Source: Candidatus Latescibacterota bacterium
GTDB lineage: Bacteria; Latescibacterota; UBA2968; UBA8231
Direction: 5' to 3'
Length of the DNA: 64,000 nucleotides
Assembly: GCA_022826515.1 (NCBI GenBank)
Contig: JAJDUT010000024.1
Location: 29,277 to 93,276, forward strand
Shown: positions 1 through 9,005 of the stretch, one piece after another
How positions within the stretch are numbered: the stretch's first letter is position 1
How the letters are laid out: each line of letters starts with the position of its first letter
The notes under the pieces: model-generated
What the model was told of the DNA's origin: nothing
Database searches by the model: none
What the model saw: only the letters and a program-made list of their open reading frames with translations
Position numbers and translations under genes: made by a program

Positions 1-2018
1 ATCGCATCGCCCGGGCCGCATTGAAACAGGCGCGTACCCGCGGAATCGTACCCAGAAGCCCGGCCCGCAAGCAGCAGTTGCAGACCTTCTTGTGGCGCAT
101 CCGGTCCTACGAGAGCCTCGCCGGCAGCGTACTGGCGCGGATTCAGCCAAGGTCGAAGTTCCTCCAGCAGATCTTCGAAATCAATTTGCCGCTCTAGGTA
201 GCGCTCGAGATCATCAACGGTGTGTTCCATCAGCGAAGCGCGACGCTCGCCCGCCTTGTCCACGTTCGCCCTCCACTCCGCAATGACGATGTCCTCACAG
301 CGCTCGAGGGCGCGGTCCACATCCGGCTCCACTAGCAACTCGGCATATAGAGCAGGCGGAAGGTTGTGTTCAAAGCCGGTACGCAATCCCTCGGACAATG
401 CGCTCAGAGCTACTCGTACACCAGCAGCGTGTGCCGTTTGCAGAAACCTGCTCAGGACGTTCACTGCCGAGAAGTCGAAGCCGGAAACGGCACCGAAGTC
501 CAGTATTAGGCAAGTAGGACGCGAAGCGCCGCGCAGGGACTGCCTGAGATGATCGGCGAGGGGGCACACGCTGCCGAAAAAGAGGTAGCCGCGCAGTTGG
601 TATGCCTGCACCCGCTCTCCCTCCTCCAGCAGGATGGCGCGATCGGGGACGGGACGGGTCTTGTTGCTCTCGCGCTCGTGCGCGGTGAACTGCGATGCGA
701 TTGGGTCCACGCGGCTGAGGCGCACGGCAAAGAACACGAGGGTGGCGAGCATCCCGACGCCCACACCCTCAATCAGTCCGAAGGACAGGATCGCAATGAA
801 AATCAACAGAATGATGCCGTACTCCGACCAAGGGAGCCGCTTGCGGCTTTTCACGAGACCTTCGTCTAACATGCCGAGTCCGGCAAAGATCAGGATGCCT
901 CCTCCTACGAGTGAAGCCGGGACGAATCCCAGTATTCCGTCGCCTAGGAACAACGCGGTCCCGATCACGAGGGCGGCGACCACCCCAGTCAACCTTGTTG
1001 TGGCCCCGAGCAGCTTGCTGCGCAGGGAAGCCGGGACGACAAAGGTCGCCACTGTGCCGCCGCCTAGACCAGCGACCATACTCGCGACGCCCGTCACCCG
1101 GAACTCCCGGTCCCAGTCCAACTCCTGATTCGTCGCCAATTCGAGACCGGCAAAATTCATGATTACGCAGATGAAAGCGACCAAGATCAGCGTCAGCATG
1201 TAGGGAGCCTGCTCGGCCATTGAGGCCCATTGCACGTGCACTAGATCGGCAGGGAACAAAGCTGGCCACAGGCTCCCGTCCGCGGTGCTCGTAAGCAGCA
1301 GGCCCTCCGCCCGCGCCGCTTCAACCGAAATGCCGAGGCCAGCGAGTACGAGATGGTACGCAGCGCCGGCCAGTGCGACGCTCACCGGCAAGATCAGCGG
1401 GTTGCCCCAGCGCTTAATCGCGAGGTACAAGGCGATCCCATACGCCGCACCCGGGCTCCACTTCCACAGCACAGAGGGTTCAAAGAGTGCGGGAATCGCT
1501 CGCCAATCTGGTTTGGCTCCCATCAACGACATGGCCGCCAAGCACACGGCTCCCCCGATCCCAGCTACAAACCCACCCGTCACCGGATAGGGGATGAAGC
1601 GGACTAGATTGGCGAGCCGGAATCGCCCGATCAGGAGACAGCACGCGCCAGTGGCGACGGCACTGATGATGAGCGCGACCGCGGTGGTGACGAACAGCGC
1701 GTCGCCCTCGGCGCTCATCGTGAAGCCGACCGTGGCCATGACGATCACCAGCGCGGGAGACAACCCCGCAATCGCGCCGAGGTAGCCGCCCGCGAGGGCG
1801 ATGGTGAGGCACGCCGCGAAGTTCCCGAACAGCACTAGACCGACGCCTTGGGAGGAATAGGAGGCCAACGGCCCCGAGAATATGAAGCTCCCGAAGGCAA
1901 TCTGGGAGACGAGCAGACCTAGGCCCGAGGTGAAGCCGGCTGACAGCGCTGGAACGGCCTTCGCGGACAGGAGGTCGGCGCGAAGCTCGGACGTAAAATT
2001 TTGGAGCAAGGATTTCAC
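1..2018 (-). CDS. SulP-family anion transporter with STAS and cyclic-nucleotide-binding domains (3' end outside window)
   Basis: This frame is open from position 2018 to the left edge (672 codons) and is incomplete at its C-terminus. Residues about 1-410 form a very hydrophobic SulP/SLC26-type membrane domain with many glycine-rich helices (for example IPYPVTGGFVAGIGGA). Residues about 440-550 look like a STAS domain (core LILDFGAVSGFDFSAVNVL, the Asp/Ser region of STAS). A helical linker then leads into the start of a cyclic-nucleotide-binding fold (LNPRQYAAGEALV ... LLLAGRASGYD) near residues 615-672. SulP proteins import sulfate, bicarbonate or other anions across the inner membrane. A cNMP-binding tail suggests second-messenger gating, which is inference. 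The start is GTG at 2018, because an in-frame TGA lies only 19 codons upstream and no other good start follows it; the GTG overlaps the stop of a short leader frame. Confidence 0.85.
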   Translation of the reverse strand, partial: MKSLLQNFTSELRADLLSAKAVPALSAGFTSGLGLLVSQIAFGSFIFSGPLASYSSQGVGLVLFGNFAACLTIALAGGYLGAIAGLSPALVIVMATVGFTMSAEGDALFVTTAVALIISAVATGACCLLIGRFRLANLVRFIPYPVTGGFVAGIGGAVCLAAMSLMGAKPDWRAIPALFEPSVLWKWSPGAAYGIALYLAIKRWGNPLILPVSVALAGAAYHLVLAGLGISVEAARAEGLLLTSTADGSLWPALFPADLVHVQWASMAEQAPYMLTLILVAFICVIMNFAGLELATNQELDWDREFRVTGVASMVAGLGGGTVATFVVPASLRSKLLGATTRLTGVVAALVIGTALFLGDGILGFVPASLVGGGILIFAGLGMLDEGLVKSRKRLPWSEYGIILLIFIAILSFGLIEGVGVGMLATLVFFAVRLSRVDPIASQFTAHERESNKTRPVPDRAILLEEGERVQAYQLRGYLFFGSVCPLADHLRQSLRGASRPTCLILDFGAVSGFDFSAVNVLSRFLQTAHAAGVRVALSALSEGLRTGFEHNLPPALYAELLVEPDVDRALERCEDIVIAEWRANVDKAGERRASLMEHTVDDLERYLERQIDFEDLLEELRPWLNPRQYAAGEALVGPDAPQEGLQLLLAGRASGYDSAGTRLFQCGPGDA

Positions 2019-2050
2019 TCTGCTAGGTTGGAGAAACTGAACTGATGCAC
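2015..2050 (-). CDS. possible 11-codon leader peptide coupled to the SulP gene
   Basis: A GTG at 2050-2048 is preceded, 8 nt upstream, by a strong Shine-Dalgarno sequence GGGGAGG (complement of 2059-2065). The frame reads MHQFSFSNLAE and stops at TGA (2015-2017). That stop overlaps the GTG start of the SulP gene as GTGA, the geometry of translational coupling. The SulP start has no good ribosome-binding site of its own, which supports the idea. Nothing in the peptide suggests amino-acid sensing. It could simply be that the SulP start is misjudged. Confidence 0.4.
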   Translation of the reverse strand: MHQFSFSNLAE

Positions 2051-2278
2051 CGCGATTACCTCCCCTTTGTAATCAGGTGCCGCTAAGGGAAAAGCTTGTT
2101 AGGGGACTCGCCAAGATAAAATAAGGACCCTTTTTATAGGTTCTCTGTCAAGACGATAGACGTTTTTCCGGGCCGGGTTTCCTTCCCGCCTTGCCCTAGC
2201 CCAACGGCTTAGCTATTCTCTTTCCCTCCCCGCTATCCCCATTCGTCTTCGCCGCACACTGCTTCAGGAATTTGTACC

Positions 2279-5194
2279 TTGATCAGCGACGCTGAGAGCA
2301 TCGCCGAGCACATTCGCTTTCTCAAACGCCGCATCTTGGGCAACGAGGTCGTCCATCACCAGACCTTGCCCGCGCGTCCGGCGCGCCTAGTCCGCGATTT
2401 GGCTGGTTTGCCTCCGGCCATGGCCCGCATCCTCGAAATCGCCCGCATTCCCGCGCTCTATACGCACCAAGCCGAGGGCATCCAAAAAGTGCTGGAGGGT
2501 CAGCACGTGGCCATTGCCACGCCCACGGCCTCGGGCAAGACCTTGGTGTACAACGCGCCCGTGCTGACCACACTGCTCGACGATCCAGAGGCGCACGCGC
2601 TCTACGTGTTCCCGCTCAAGGCGCTGGAGCAGGATCAGTTCGACGAGCTGAGCGGCCTGATGCAGGGTTTGGGAGGCACGCTAAAAGCGGCCATTTACGA
2701 CGGCGACACCACGAGCCATCGCCGTCGACAAATTCGCAATAAGCCACCGCAGGTGCTGTTCACCACGCCGGACATGCTGCACTCGGGCATCCTCGCCTTC
2801 CACGAGGCTTGGGCCGGCTTTTTCGCTCGCTTGCGCTACGTGGTCATCGACGAGCTGCACGCGTACAGCGGCGTGTTTGGCTCCCACGTCCTGCACCTGT
2901 TTCGCCGCTTGAACCGCATCTGCGCGCACTATGGGTCCGATCCGGTGTACATCACCAGTTCGGCGACGATGGGCAATCCCCGAGAGCTAGCGGGCGAGTT
3001 GCTCAACCGCTCCTTTTACGCGATTGAAGATCACGGCGCTCCGGCTGCGGCGCGCCACTTCGTGTTCGTCAATCCGAGCGAAAGCCCCAACACCCTCGCG
3101 GCCCATCTGCTGCGCGCTAGCGTGCTCCAGGACTATCGCACGATTGTCTTCACTCGCGCCCGCATCACCACCGAACTGGTGTACCGCTGGGCAACCCAGA
3201 GCCGCCCGGACTTGCGGGAGCGGATTTCTTCGTATCGCGCGGGCTATTTGCCTACGGAGCGCCGCCAGATCGAACAGGCGCTCAACGGTGGCGAGCTCAT
3301 GGGCGTAGTAGCCACGTCGGCCCTAGAGTTGGGCATTGACATCGGCGGCTTGGACATCTGCGTGTTGGTCGGCTATCCCGGTTCGATCATCAACACTTGG
3401 CAGCGCGCTGGTCGCGTGGGCCGCGCCGGCCGCGAGTCGCTCATCCTCCTCATCGCGTCTCCCGACGCGCTCGACCAGTATTTCATGCGGCACCCAGGGG
3501 AGTTTTTTGCGCGCGATTTAGAGGACGCGGTGGTGGATCCGACGAATCAGTACATCCTCAAAAACCACCTCACATGCGCGGCGCGCGAATTGCCTCTCGT
3601 CGCTAGCGAGCCGGAGTACGCGCTGCCCAACTATCAGACGGCGATTGATGCGCTGACCGAGGAGGGCACGCTGCTGCAGAATGCCGAGGGCGACGCTTGG
3701 TTTGCCGCGCGCAAGCAGCCGCATCGCTTGGTCAACATGCGCACCATCGGCGAGTCGTATCGCATCGTCGATCGCGGCGATAACCAAATTGGCACGGTCA
3801 GTGGCGGTCAGGTGTACGGCGAGTGCTACAAAGGCGCGATTTACTTGCATCGCGGCCGCCAGTACGAGATCGGCGACCGCAACCCCGAGCGGGGCCAGAT
3901 CTACGCCGAGGAAGTGGATGTGGCATACTTCACGCGCGCCCGCACGGAAAAGGACACGGAGATCTTGGAGGAGCTGCGCTCGCGGCCGTTGACGGGCTTT
4001 ATGGCGCGGCTGGGTCGGCTCAAGGTCAGTTCGCAGGTGGTGGGCTACGAAAAGATCCGCGTCGGCGACCAAGTCGTGCTCAGCAAACACGAATTGGAGT
4101 CGCCGGTGGAGCACTTTGAGACGATTGGCTTTTGGATTGAACTCGACGCCCACTTCAAGGCCGATCTCAGCCGCCATCAGCACCACTACATGGGTTCGAT
4201 CCACGCGATTGAACACGCCATGAAATCGCTCTTCCCGCTGCTGGCTTTGTGCGACCGCACGGACGTCGGCGGGATTTGCTATCCCCTGCATCCTCAGCTC
4301 GGCAAGGGCGCGATTTTCGTGTACGACTATCACCCCGGCGGCATTGGCCTGGCGGAAAAGGGCTTTGCCCAGCTCGACCGCCTCTTGGACATGACGCTGT
4401 CCATGGTCGAAACCTGCGATTGTCTGCTCGGCTGCCCGTCTTGCATCCATTTCCCCACGTGCGGCGCAGGTAATGTTCCCCTCGACAAAGATGGCGCGAT
4501 CCATTTGCTCGGCGCGCTCACGGGTCGCCGGACTATCGAGCGCACCTCGGCCACAGCCGAAAGCGCAGAGGATGCGCCGATTTTTGCTGATTGGGAAGAA
4601 GAGGAGGAGGTAGAAGAAATGCCGCCCGAACAAGGTCCGCACGTGGTCGTATTCGACCTCGAAACCCAGCGCTCGGCTGCCGAAGTCGGCGGTTGGAACA
4701 AAGCCCACATGATGGGCATGTCGGTCGGCGTGGTGTGGGACAGCCGTGCGCAGGATTGTACCACGTATTTTGAGGAAGACATCGACCGGCTCTTAGAGCA
4801 CTTACAGGCGGCCGATTTGGTCGTCGGCTTCAACATCATCGGCTTTGACTATTCAGTCTTGCGCGGGTACAGCCCTTATGACTTCCGCACGCTCAACACG
4901 CTCGACATGCTGCGCGAAATCCACCAGCGGCTGCGCTACCGGGTGAGCCTCGACTCGCTGGGCCGAGCCACGCTCGACGCAGCCAAGAGCGCCGACGGGC
5001 TGGACGCGCTGCGGTGGTTCAAAGAGGGGCGGCTGGACTTGATTGCCGAGTACTGCCAAAAGGACGTGGAGCTGACCCGCGACCTGTTCTACTTCGGGCT
5101 GCGCGAAAACTACTTGCTCTTCGACCGCCGCAACGAGGGGCGGATGCGCATCCCGCTCGATTGGAAGCTAGAAGAATTGGTCGCCCGCAAATGA
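2279..5194 (+). CDS. YprA-like DEAD/H-box helicase with DUF1998/MZB domain fused to a YprB-like DEDDy exonuclease
   Basis: A 971-residue protein, probably acting on nucleic acids in repair. Helicase motifs: Walker A TPTASGKT (residues 81-88), DELH (about 191-194), SSAT (motif III), and motif VI-like QRAGRVGRAGR. A cysteine cluster CDCLLGCPSC...C (about 712-727) is typical of the MZB/DUF1998 zinc-binding domain of the YprA/MrfA family. After an acidic linker (EEEEEVEE) the C-terminus carries an RNase H-like exonuclease: FDLET (about 792), GFNIIGFDY, and YCQKD (about 924), giving a DEDDy set. In Bacillus these are two adjacent genes, yprA and yprB (MrfA and MrfB, mitomycin repair). The start is TTG at 2279; no better start is visible, and the ribosome-binding site is weak. 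Confidence 0.9.
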   Translation: MISDAESIAEHIRFLKRRILGNEVVHHQTLPARPARLVRDLAGLPPAMARILEIARIPALYTHQAEGIQKVLEGQHVAIATPTASGKTLVYNAPVLTTLLDDPEAHALYVFPLKALEQDQFDELSGLMQGLGGTLKAAIYDGDTTSHRRRQIRNKPPQVLFTTPDMLHSGILAFHEAWAGFFARLRYVVIDELHAYSGVFGSHVLHLFRRLNRICAHYGSDPVYITSSATMGNPRELAGELLNRSFYAIEDHGAPAAARHFVFVNPSESPNTLAAHLLRASVLQDYRTIVFTRARITTELVYRWATQSRPDLRERISSYRAGYLPTERRQIEQALNGGELMGVVATSALELGIDIGGLDICVLVGYPGSIINTWQRAGRVGRAGRESLILLIASPDALDQYFMRHPGEFFARDLEDAVVDPTNQYILKNHLTCAARELPLVASEPEYALPNYQTAIDALTEEGTLLQNAEGDAWFAARKQPHRLVNMRTIGESYRIVDRGDNQIGTVSGGQVYGECYKGAIYLHRGRQYEIGDRNPERGQIYAEEVDVAYFTRARTEKDTEILEELRSRPLTGFMARLGRLKVSSQVVGYEKIRVGDQVVLSKHELESPVEHFETIGFWIELDAHFKADLSRHQHHYMGSIHAIEHAMKSLFPLLALCDRTDVGGICYPLHPQLGKGAIFVYDYHPGGIGLAEKGFAQLDRLLDMTLSMVETCDCLLGCPSCIHFPTCGAGNVPLDKDGAIHLLGALTGRRTIERTSATAESAEDAPIFADWEEEEEVEEMPPEQGPHVVVFDLETQRSAAEVGGWNKAHMMGMSVGVVWDSRAQDCTTYFEEDIDRLLEHLQAADLVVGFNIIGFDYSVLRGYSPYDFRTLNTLDMLREIHQRLRYRVSLDSLGRATLDAAKSADGLDALRWFKEGRLDLIAEYCQKDVELTRDLFYFGLRENYLLFDRRNEGRMRIPLDWKLEELVARK

Positions 5195-5203
5195 GTACAG
5201 CCC

Positions 5204-5743
5204 TTATCTAACCTCTATGACCCCACAGCCGACGCGGGGACCAGCATTGCCATAGGGTTGCGAGAAATCGTCCGGGAGAGCGTGAACGATGACCGCAAGC
5301 CCGATGATGCTGTTGTCGCCATCCAATTCGAGGAGGGTGTCGAGGCGGTTGTACGTGGCTTGCCCAGAGGCATCGGCGGTGATGTTGCCGAGGGCACCGA
5401 CGTGCCGTTCAGGAGCGTCATCGGGTGCGCCGTGGACTGTGTCGTGGGGATTGAAGTGACCGCCCGCCGACGTGCCATCGGCTGCGCTGCAATCGCCCTT
5501 TTCGTGGATGTGAAATCCGTGGTCGCCTTCGGTAAGCCCGGTCAGGTTGGCTATAACGCGCACCCCGTCGGCTTCCTGAGTGAACTCGACCGTCCCTTGG
5601 GCTTGGTTGCCCTCGGTGGGGTTGACGACGGTGCTGGCTTGCGTGGCCTCAGACGCGGTTGGTTCGTCTGAGGAGCATCCCAAGCAACTCGCCGCCAACG
5701 CGAGTGCTAAGCCGATGATGGGTTTGTCAATGAATCGGATCAT
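5204..5743 (-). CDS. sodC: Cu/Zn superoxide dismutase, probable lipoprotein
   Basis: A 179-residue protein that would disproportionate superoxide in the envelope. The N-terminus is a signal sequence with two candidate lipobox cysteines (Cys20, Cys23). Copper-site histidines are in GFHIHEKGDC; GGHFNP gives the bridging His; VHG and RHVG give zinc-ligand histidines; AVIVHALPDD gives the last copper His; GPRVGCGV holds the catalytic Arg and the second disulfide Cys. Oddly, the usual zinc ligand Asp in VGDLGN is Ala here (VGALGN). The ATG at 5743 is chosen over an upstream TTG because AAAGGAG lies 7 nt before it. The gene converges with the helicase, 9 nt apart. Confidence 0.93.
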   Translation of the reverse strand: MIRFIDKPIIGLALALAASCLGCSSDEPTASEATQASTVVNPTEGNQAQGTVEFTQEADGVRVIANLTGLTEGDHGFHIHEKGDCSAADGTSAGGHFNPHDTVHGAPDDAPERHVGALGNITADASGQATYNRLDTLLELDGDNSIIGLAVIVHALPDDFSQPYGNAGPRVGCGVIEVR

Positions 5744-5944
5744 GATCAATCTCCTTTATGTGGGTTGTTCAACATTATAGCAATCAAATTCTACGGCGCA
5801 ATACCTAGGCGCTTAATACGCGACAGCAGATGCGACGCGATGTCGGCTCGTCGTTGGCGAATGTCCTTGATTGGAGAGACTTGGGTTGTTTAGCTTACGA
5901 AGATGCCTGCTACTTTTCCACAATCTGCCAGTGAGGAAAACGCG

Positions 5945-7198
5945 ATGATGAAGCTGGCGCGGCGTTTGGTTCCCCTCCTTGTGATGGGGTTGCTGCTGGC
6001 GACTATGGCCTGTGTGGGCGAGCAGGATGCCCCCGAGGCAAATGACGGCGGCAGGGAAATGAATGCGCCGCACCCGGCAACAGCGCCGGAAGAAGGCCAC
6101 GAGGACCCCGGGTTTTCCGACGACCACATCCTTTTTGGTCAATCGGCCGCGTTTACCGGCCCGGCCCAGGAATTGGGCAAGGCGATGCGCTTGGGAATTG
6201 AGGCGGCATTCCACGAGGCCAATCAGGCAGGAGGCGTCCATGGCCGCGAACTCAAGCTCAAGGCGTTGGATGACGGCTATGAAACCGACTTTGCCGCTTC
6301 CAACACGCAACGGTTGATTGAGAATGAAAGGGTATTCGCGCTGATCGGCGCGGTGGGCACACCCACGTCCCGCGCTGCATCACCGCTGGCCCAAGCTGCC
6401 GGGGTGCCCTTCCTCGCTCCGTTCACGGGAGCCGAGTTCTTGCGCGATCGGGAGTTGGACCATGTGCTCAACGTCCGGGCATCGTACTACCAAGAAACCG
6501 AGGAGATGGTGGCGCGGCTCACCGAGGATTTGGGGATCACCCGCGTTGCCGTCCTCTATCAGGATGATTCCTTCGGCTTGAACGGGCTGGAGGGCACGCG
6601 ATTGGCACTGGAGCGCCGGGGCTTGGAGCCGGTAGCGGCCTCGCACTACCCACGCAATACCCGCGCTGTGAAGGGAGCCGCGCTCAAAATCATCGCGGCC
6701 AAGCCGGAAGCGGTGATCATGATTGCCTCGTACAATCCGGTGGTCAAGACCATAGAGTTGGTGCGGCGGGAACTGGACCCGGTATTCATGACGGTCTCCT
6801 TCGTGGGGAGCAACGCTTTGGCGAACGAGTTGGGGCCCGACGGGGCCGGCGTGTACGTTACGCAAGTGGTTCCTCTCCCCGATGACAAAAACATCCCGGT
6901 GGTGGCTCGATACCACCGCGCCCTCTCCGAGTACGACCCCCAAGCGGAACCCGGGTTCGTTTCGTTGGAAGGTTATCTGGCCGGACGCTTGGCCGTCGCT
7001 GGTCTCAAAGCCTGCGGCCCCGACCTGAGTCGAGCGTGCCTGCTCCACGCGGTGCGAGATACCGGCACCATAGAAATTGACGGGATGCAGCTTAAATACG
7101 GGCCGGACGATAATCAGGGATCCGACGCCGTGTTCTTGACCGTGATTGGTACGGACGGCAAGTACCACGGGGTCGAAAAACTAAAAGGCCTGTACTAA
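5945..7198 (+). CDS. LivK/Peripla_BP_6-type substrate-binding lipoprotein
   Basis: A 417-residue type I periplasmic binding protein. The N-terminus is a signal peptide ending in a lipobox-like TMAC. The mature part begins with ILFGQSAAFTGPAQELG, typical of branched-chain amino-acid-type binding proteins, and continues with VFALIGAVGTPTSRA and VLYQDDSFG. No ABC permease or ATPase lies nearby; the next gene is an antiporter 25 nt downstream. It is closely related to the binding protein at 21262-22455, so it may serve sensing rather than import. ATG at 5945 is preferred to an upstream in-frame ATG at 5903 because GAGG lies 8 nt before it and the signal peptide then starts properly. Confidence 0.9.
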   Translation: MMKLARRLVPLLVMGLLLATMACVGEQDAPEANDGGREMNAPHPATAPEEGHEDPGFSDDHILFGQSAAFTGPAQELGKAMRLGIEAAFHEANQAGGVHGRELKLKALDDGYETDFAASNTQRLIENERVFALIGAVGTPTSRAASPLAQAAGVPFLAPFTGAEFLRDRELDHVLNVRASYYQETEEMVARLTEDLGITRVAVLYQDDSFGLNGLEGTRLALERRGLEPVAASHYPRNTRAVKGAALKIIAAKPEAVIMIASYNPVVKTIELVRRELDPVFMTVSFVGSNALANELGPDGAGVYVTQVVPLPDDKNIPVVARYHRALSEYDPQAEPGFVSLEGYLAGRLAVAGLKACGPDLSRACLLHAVRDTGTIEIDGMQLKYGPDDNQGSDAVFLTVIGTDGKYHGVEKLKGLY

Positions 7199-7223
7199 AG
7201 AGGCACCTACGGAGAACCTCAAG

Positions 7224-8969
7224 ATGTCCATGGAAGGCTTCTCGCTCCAAGCGATAGTGGATCTGTTTAGATTCGGTGAGCACGCGCATGAACTACACCA
7301 ATCGCTGTTGACGCTCGGGATGCTCATCATCGTCGCCAAGTTGGCCGAGGGCGTTTTTCGCCGGCTGCGGTTGAACGCCATCATCGCCTATGCGGCGACC
7401 GGTATGTTGCTTGGGCCGGTCATGGAACTGACCGGCGTCTGGTGGATTGAGTCTTCGCTGCACCTCGAGTTGGTTTTGGCGCTGGGGGTGTTCATATTTT
7501 TTTTCCTGATCGGCCTAGACGAAGTGGATATTTCCAGTTTCATGGCGTCTCTCAAAGGCCATTACTTCCTCGCCGCCGTACTCTCCGTGACCGTGTCGCT
7601 AAGCATTTCGATGCTGGTCACCACCGATTTGGTTTTCGACTTCGGACTAAAACTGAATTTCACCGAGTCGCTGGCGTTGGCTGGCGTGCTGTCGATGACC
7701 AGTCTGGGCATCGTGGCCAAAGTGCTGACGGACGGCGGATACCTGAAACAGCCGGTTGGACTGCAAATTTTCACGGTGGTGATCATCGCCGAGTTGATTG
7801 CCCTGCTGCTGATCGGCTTCAGCATCGGCGAACACGCCCACCAAGTTTCGCCGGTCGGCATACTGATTTTGCTGGGCAAAGTGGCCGGTTTTTCGGTGGT
7901 GACTTGGGTGTTGTCGTCGCGGGTGTTGCCGCCGTTGGTGGCGCTGTTGCAGCGGGTGATCCAAGTGCCGCAACTCTCCTTGGGTTTGCTGCTTGGCATG
8001 CTCTTCCTGATAGTGTACGGCGCGGAAGCAGTGGGACTCCACGGCTCACTCGGTGCTTTACTGTTCGGGGCGTCGCTGTCGAGCCTGCCCTACCAAGTGC
8101 AGCGGGAGATCATCCCGGGGATTCGCAGCGTGGCCGAGGGGTTTTTCGTGCCGCTGTTTTTTGCTTCCGCCGGATTGAGCTTCAGCTTTACCTTCGCAAC
8201 CTTGCCGCTGGGGGCCATGGCGGGTTTGGCGCTGATCCCATTGCTCGGCAACTTCACCGGCGCTTTCATCGGCGCTTACGTGTCCCGCCTCGCCGTGCCC
8301 TACGCCGTGGCCACCGGGCTGATGGGTAAGGGAGTGGCTGAAATCGCGCTGCTGCTGGTTATGTGGAATTCTGGAATCATTGACGAGGTGGTTTTCTCGT
8401 TCTTGGTGCTGGTCATGTTCTGCTACATCTTGTTCATGCCGTCGGTGATCAACTTCGCGGTGAGCCGGGCCAGCCGCCGGACCGACCTGCCAGCGCAACT
8501 TGACGACATTCCATTGGGCATAGTCCGCTTCGCGCTGGAAGACATCAAGATTGATGACATTCTGGACCGCTCGCGTCGGCACCCTGCGCCTTCGGTCACC
8601 GTGCGCGATTTCACCGAGCAGTGGATCGTCCCGCACCAGCCCCACTACGTTGTGGCAGATAGGGAAGCGCTGGTCGGGATCGTGTCCTTGGAGATGCTCC
8701 GCTACCTGCCTAAGGACGCTTGGGGCAAGACCCAACTCGACGCTGTGGTCCGCCGCCAAACCCCATTGGCCTATCCCGATGAGCAAGTCGAAGATGTGCT
8801 GCACCGCATGTCAGAGAATTCTCTTTCCGTCATGCCCGTTGTGGAAAGGGATGCGGAAAAGTTTTTGGGCGCGGTCACCAACAGCGACATCATCCAACTC
8901 ATGACCATGGAGACTATGGGCGAGGGCAGATCGCTGCACCGGCCGGTGCGGTCTCGACAGAATCATTAA
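7224..8969 (+). CDS. Kef-type cation:proton antiporter with C-terminal CBS pair
   Basis: A 581-residue inner-membrane protein. Residues about 20-415 make a CPA2-type Na+/H+ or K+/H+ exchanger with about 12 hydrophobic segments (LNAIIAYAATGMLLGPV near the N-terminus; FFFLIGLDEVDISS; GLMGKGVAEIALLLVMW). The C-terminus has two CBS motifs (SVTVRDFTEQ...GIVSLEML and ...VLHRMSENSLSVMPVV...GAVTNSDIIQLM) that in this family bind adenine nucleotides and regulate activity. The ion is not predictable from sequence. It lies 25 nt after the binding-protein gene, in the same direction, so co-transcription is likely. Confidence 0.9.
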   Translation: MSMEGFSLQAIVDLFRFGEHAHELHQSLLTLGMLIIVAKLAEGVFRRLRLNAIIAYAATGMLLGPVMELTGVWWIESSLHLELVLALGVFIFFFLIGLDEVDISSFMASLKGHYFLAAVLSVTVSLSISMLVTTDLVFDFGLKLNFTESLALAGVLSMTSLGIVAKVLTDGGYLKQPVGLQIFTVVIIAELIALLLIGFSIGEHAHQVSPVGILILLGKVAGFSVVTWVLSSRVLPPLVALLQRVIQVPQLSLGLLLGMLFLIVYGAEAVGLHGSLGALLFGASLSSLPYQVQREIIPGIRSVAEGFFVPLFFASAGLSFSFTFATLPLGAMAGLALIPLLGNFTGAFIGAYVSRLAVPYAVATGLMGKGVAEIALLLVMWNSGIIDEVVFSFLVLVMFCYILFMPSVINFAVSRASRRTDLPAQLDDIPLGIVRFALEDIKIDDILDRSRRHPAPSVTVRDFTEQWIVPHQPHYVVADREALVGIVSLEMLRYLPKDAWGKTQLDAVVRRQTPLAYPDEQVEDVLHRMSENSLSVMPVVERDAEKFLGAVTNSDIIQLMTMETMGEGRSLHRPVRSRQNH

Positions 8970-9005
8970 GGTGGACAAGTCCATCGAACGCAAAAAAGGA
9001 AAAAT

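Noticed and set aside
3518..4708. Long minus-strand open frame (396 codons) inside the helicase gene
   Set aside because: It is antisense to a complete helicase frame with all motifs, has no family signature and reads as a shadow of GC-rich codon bias.
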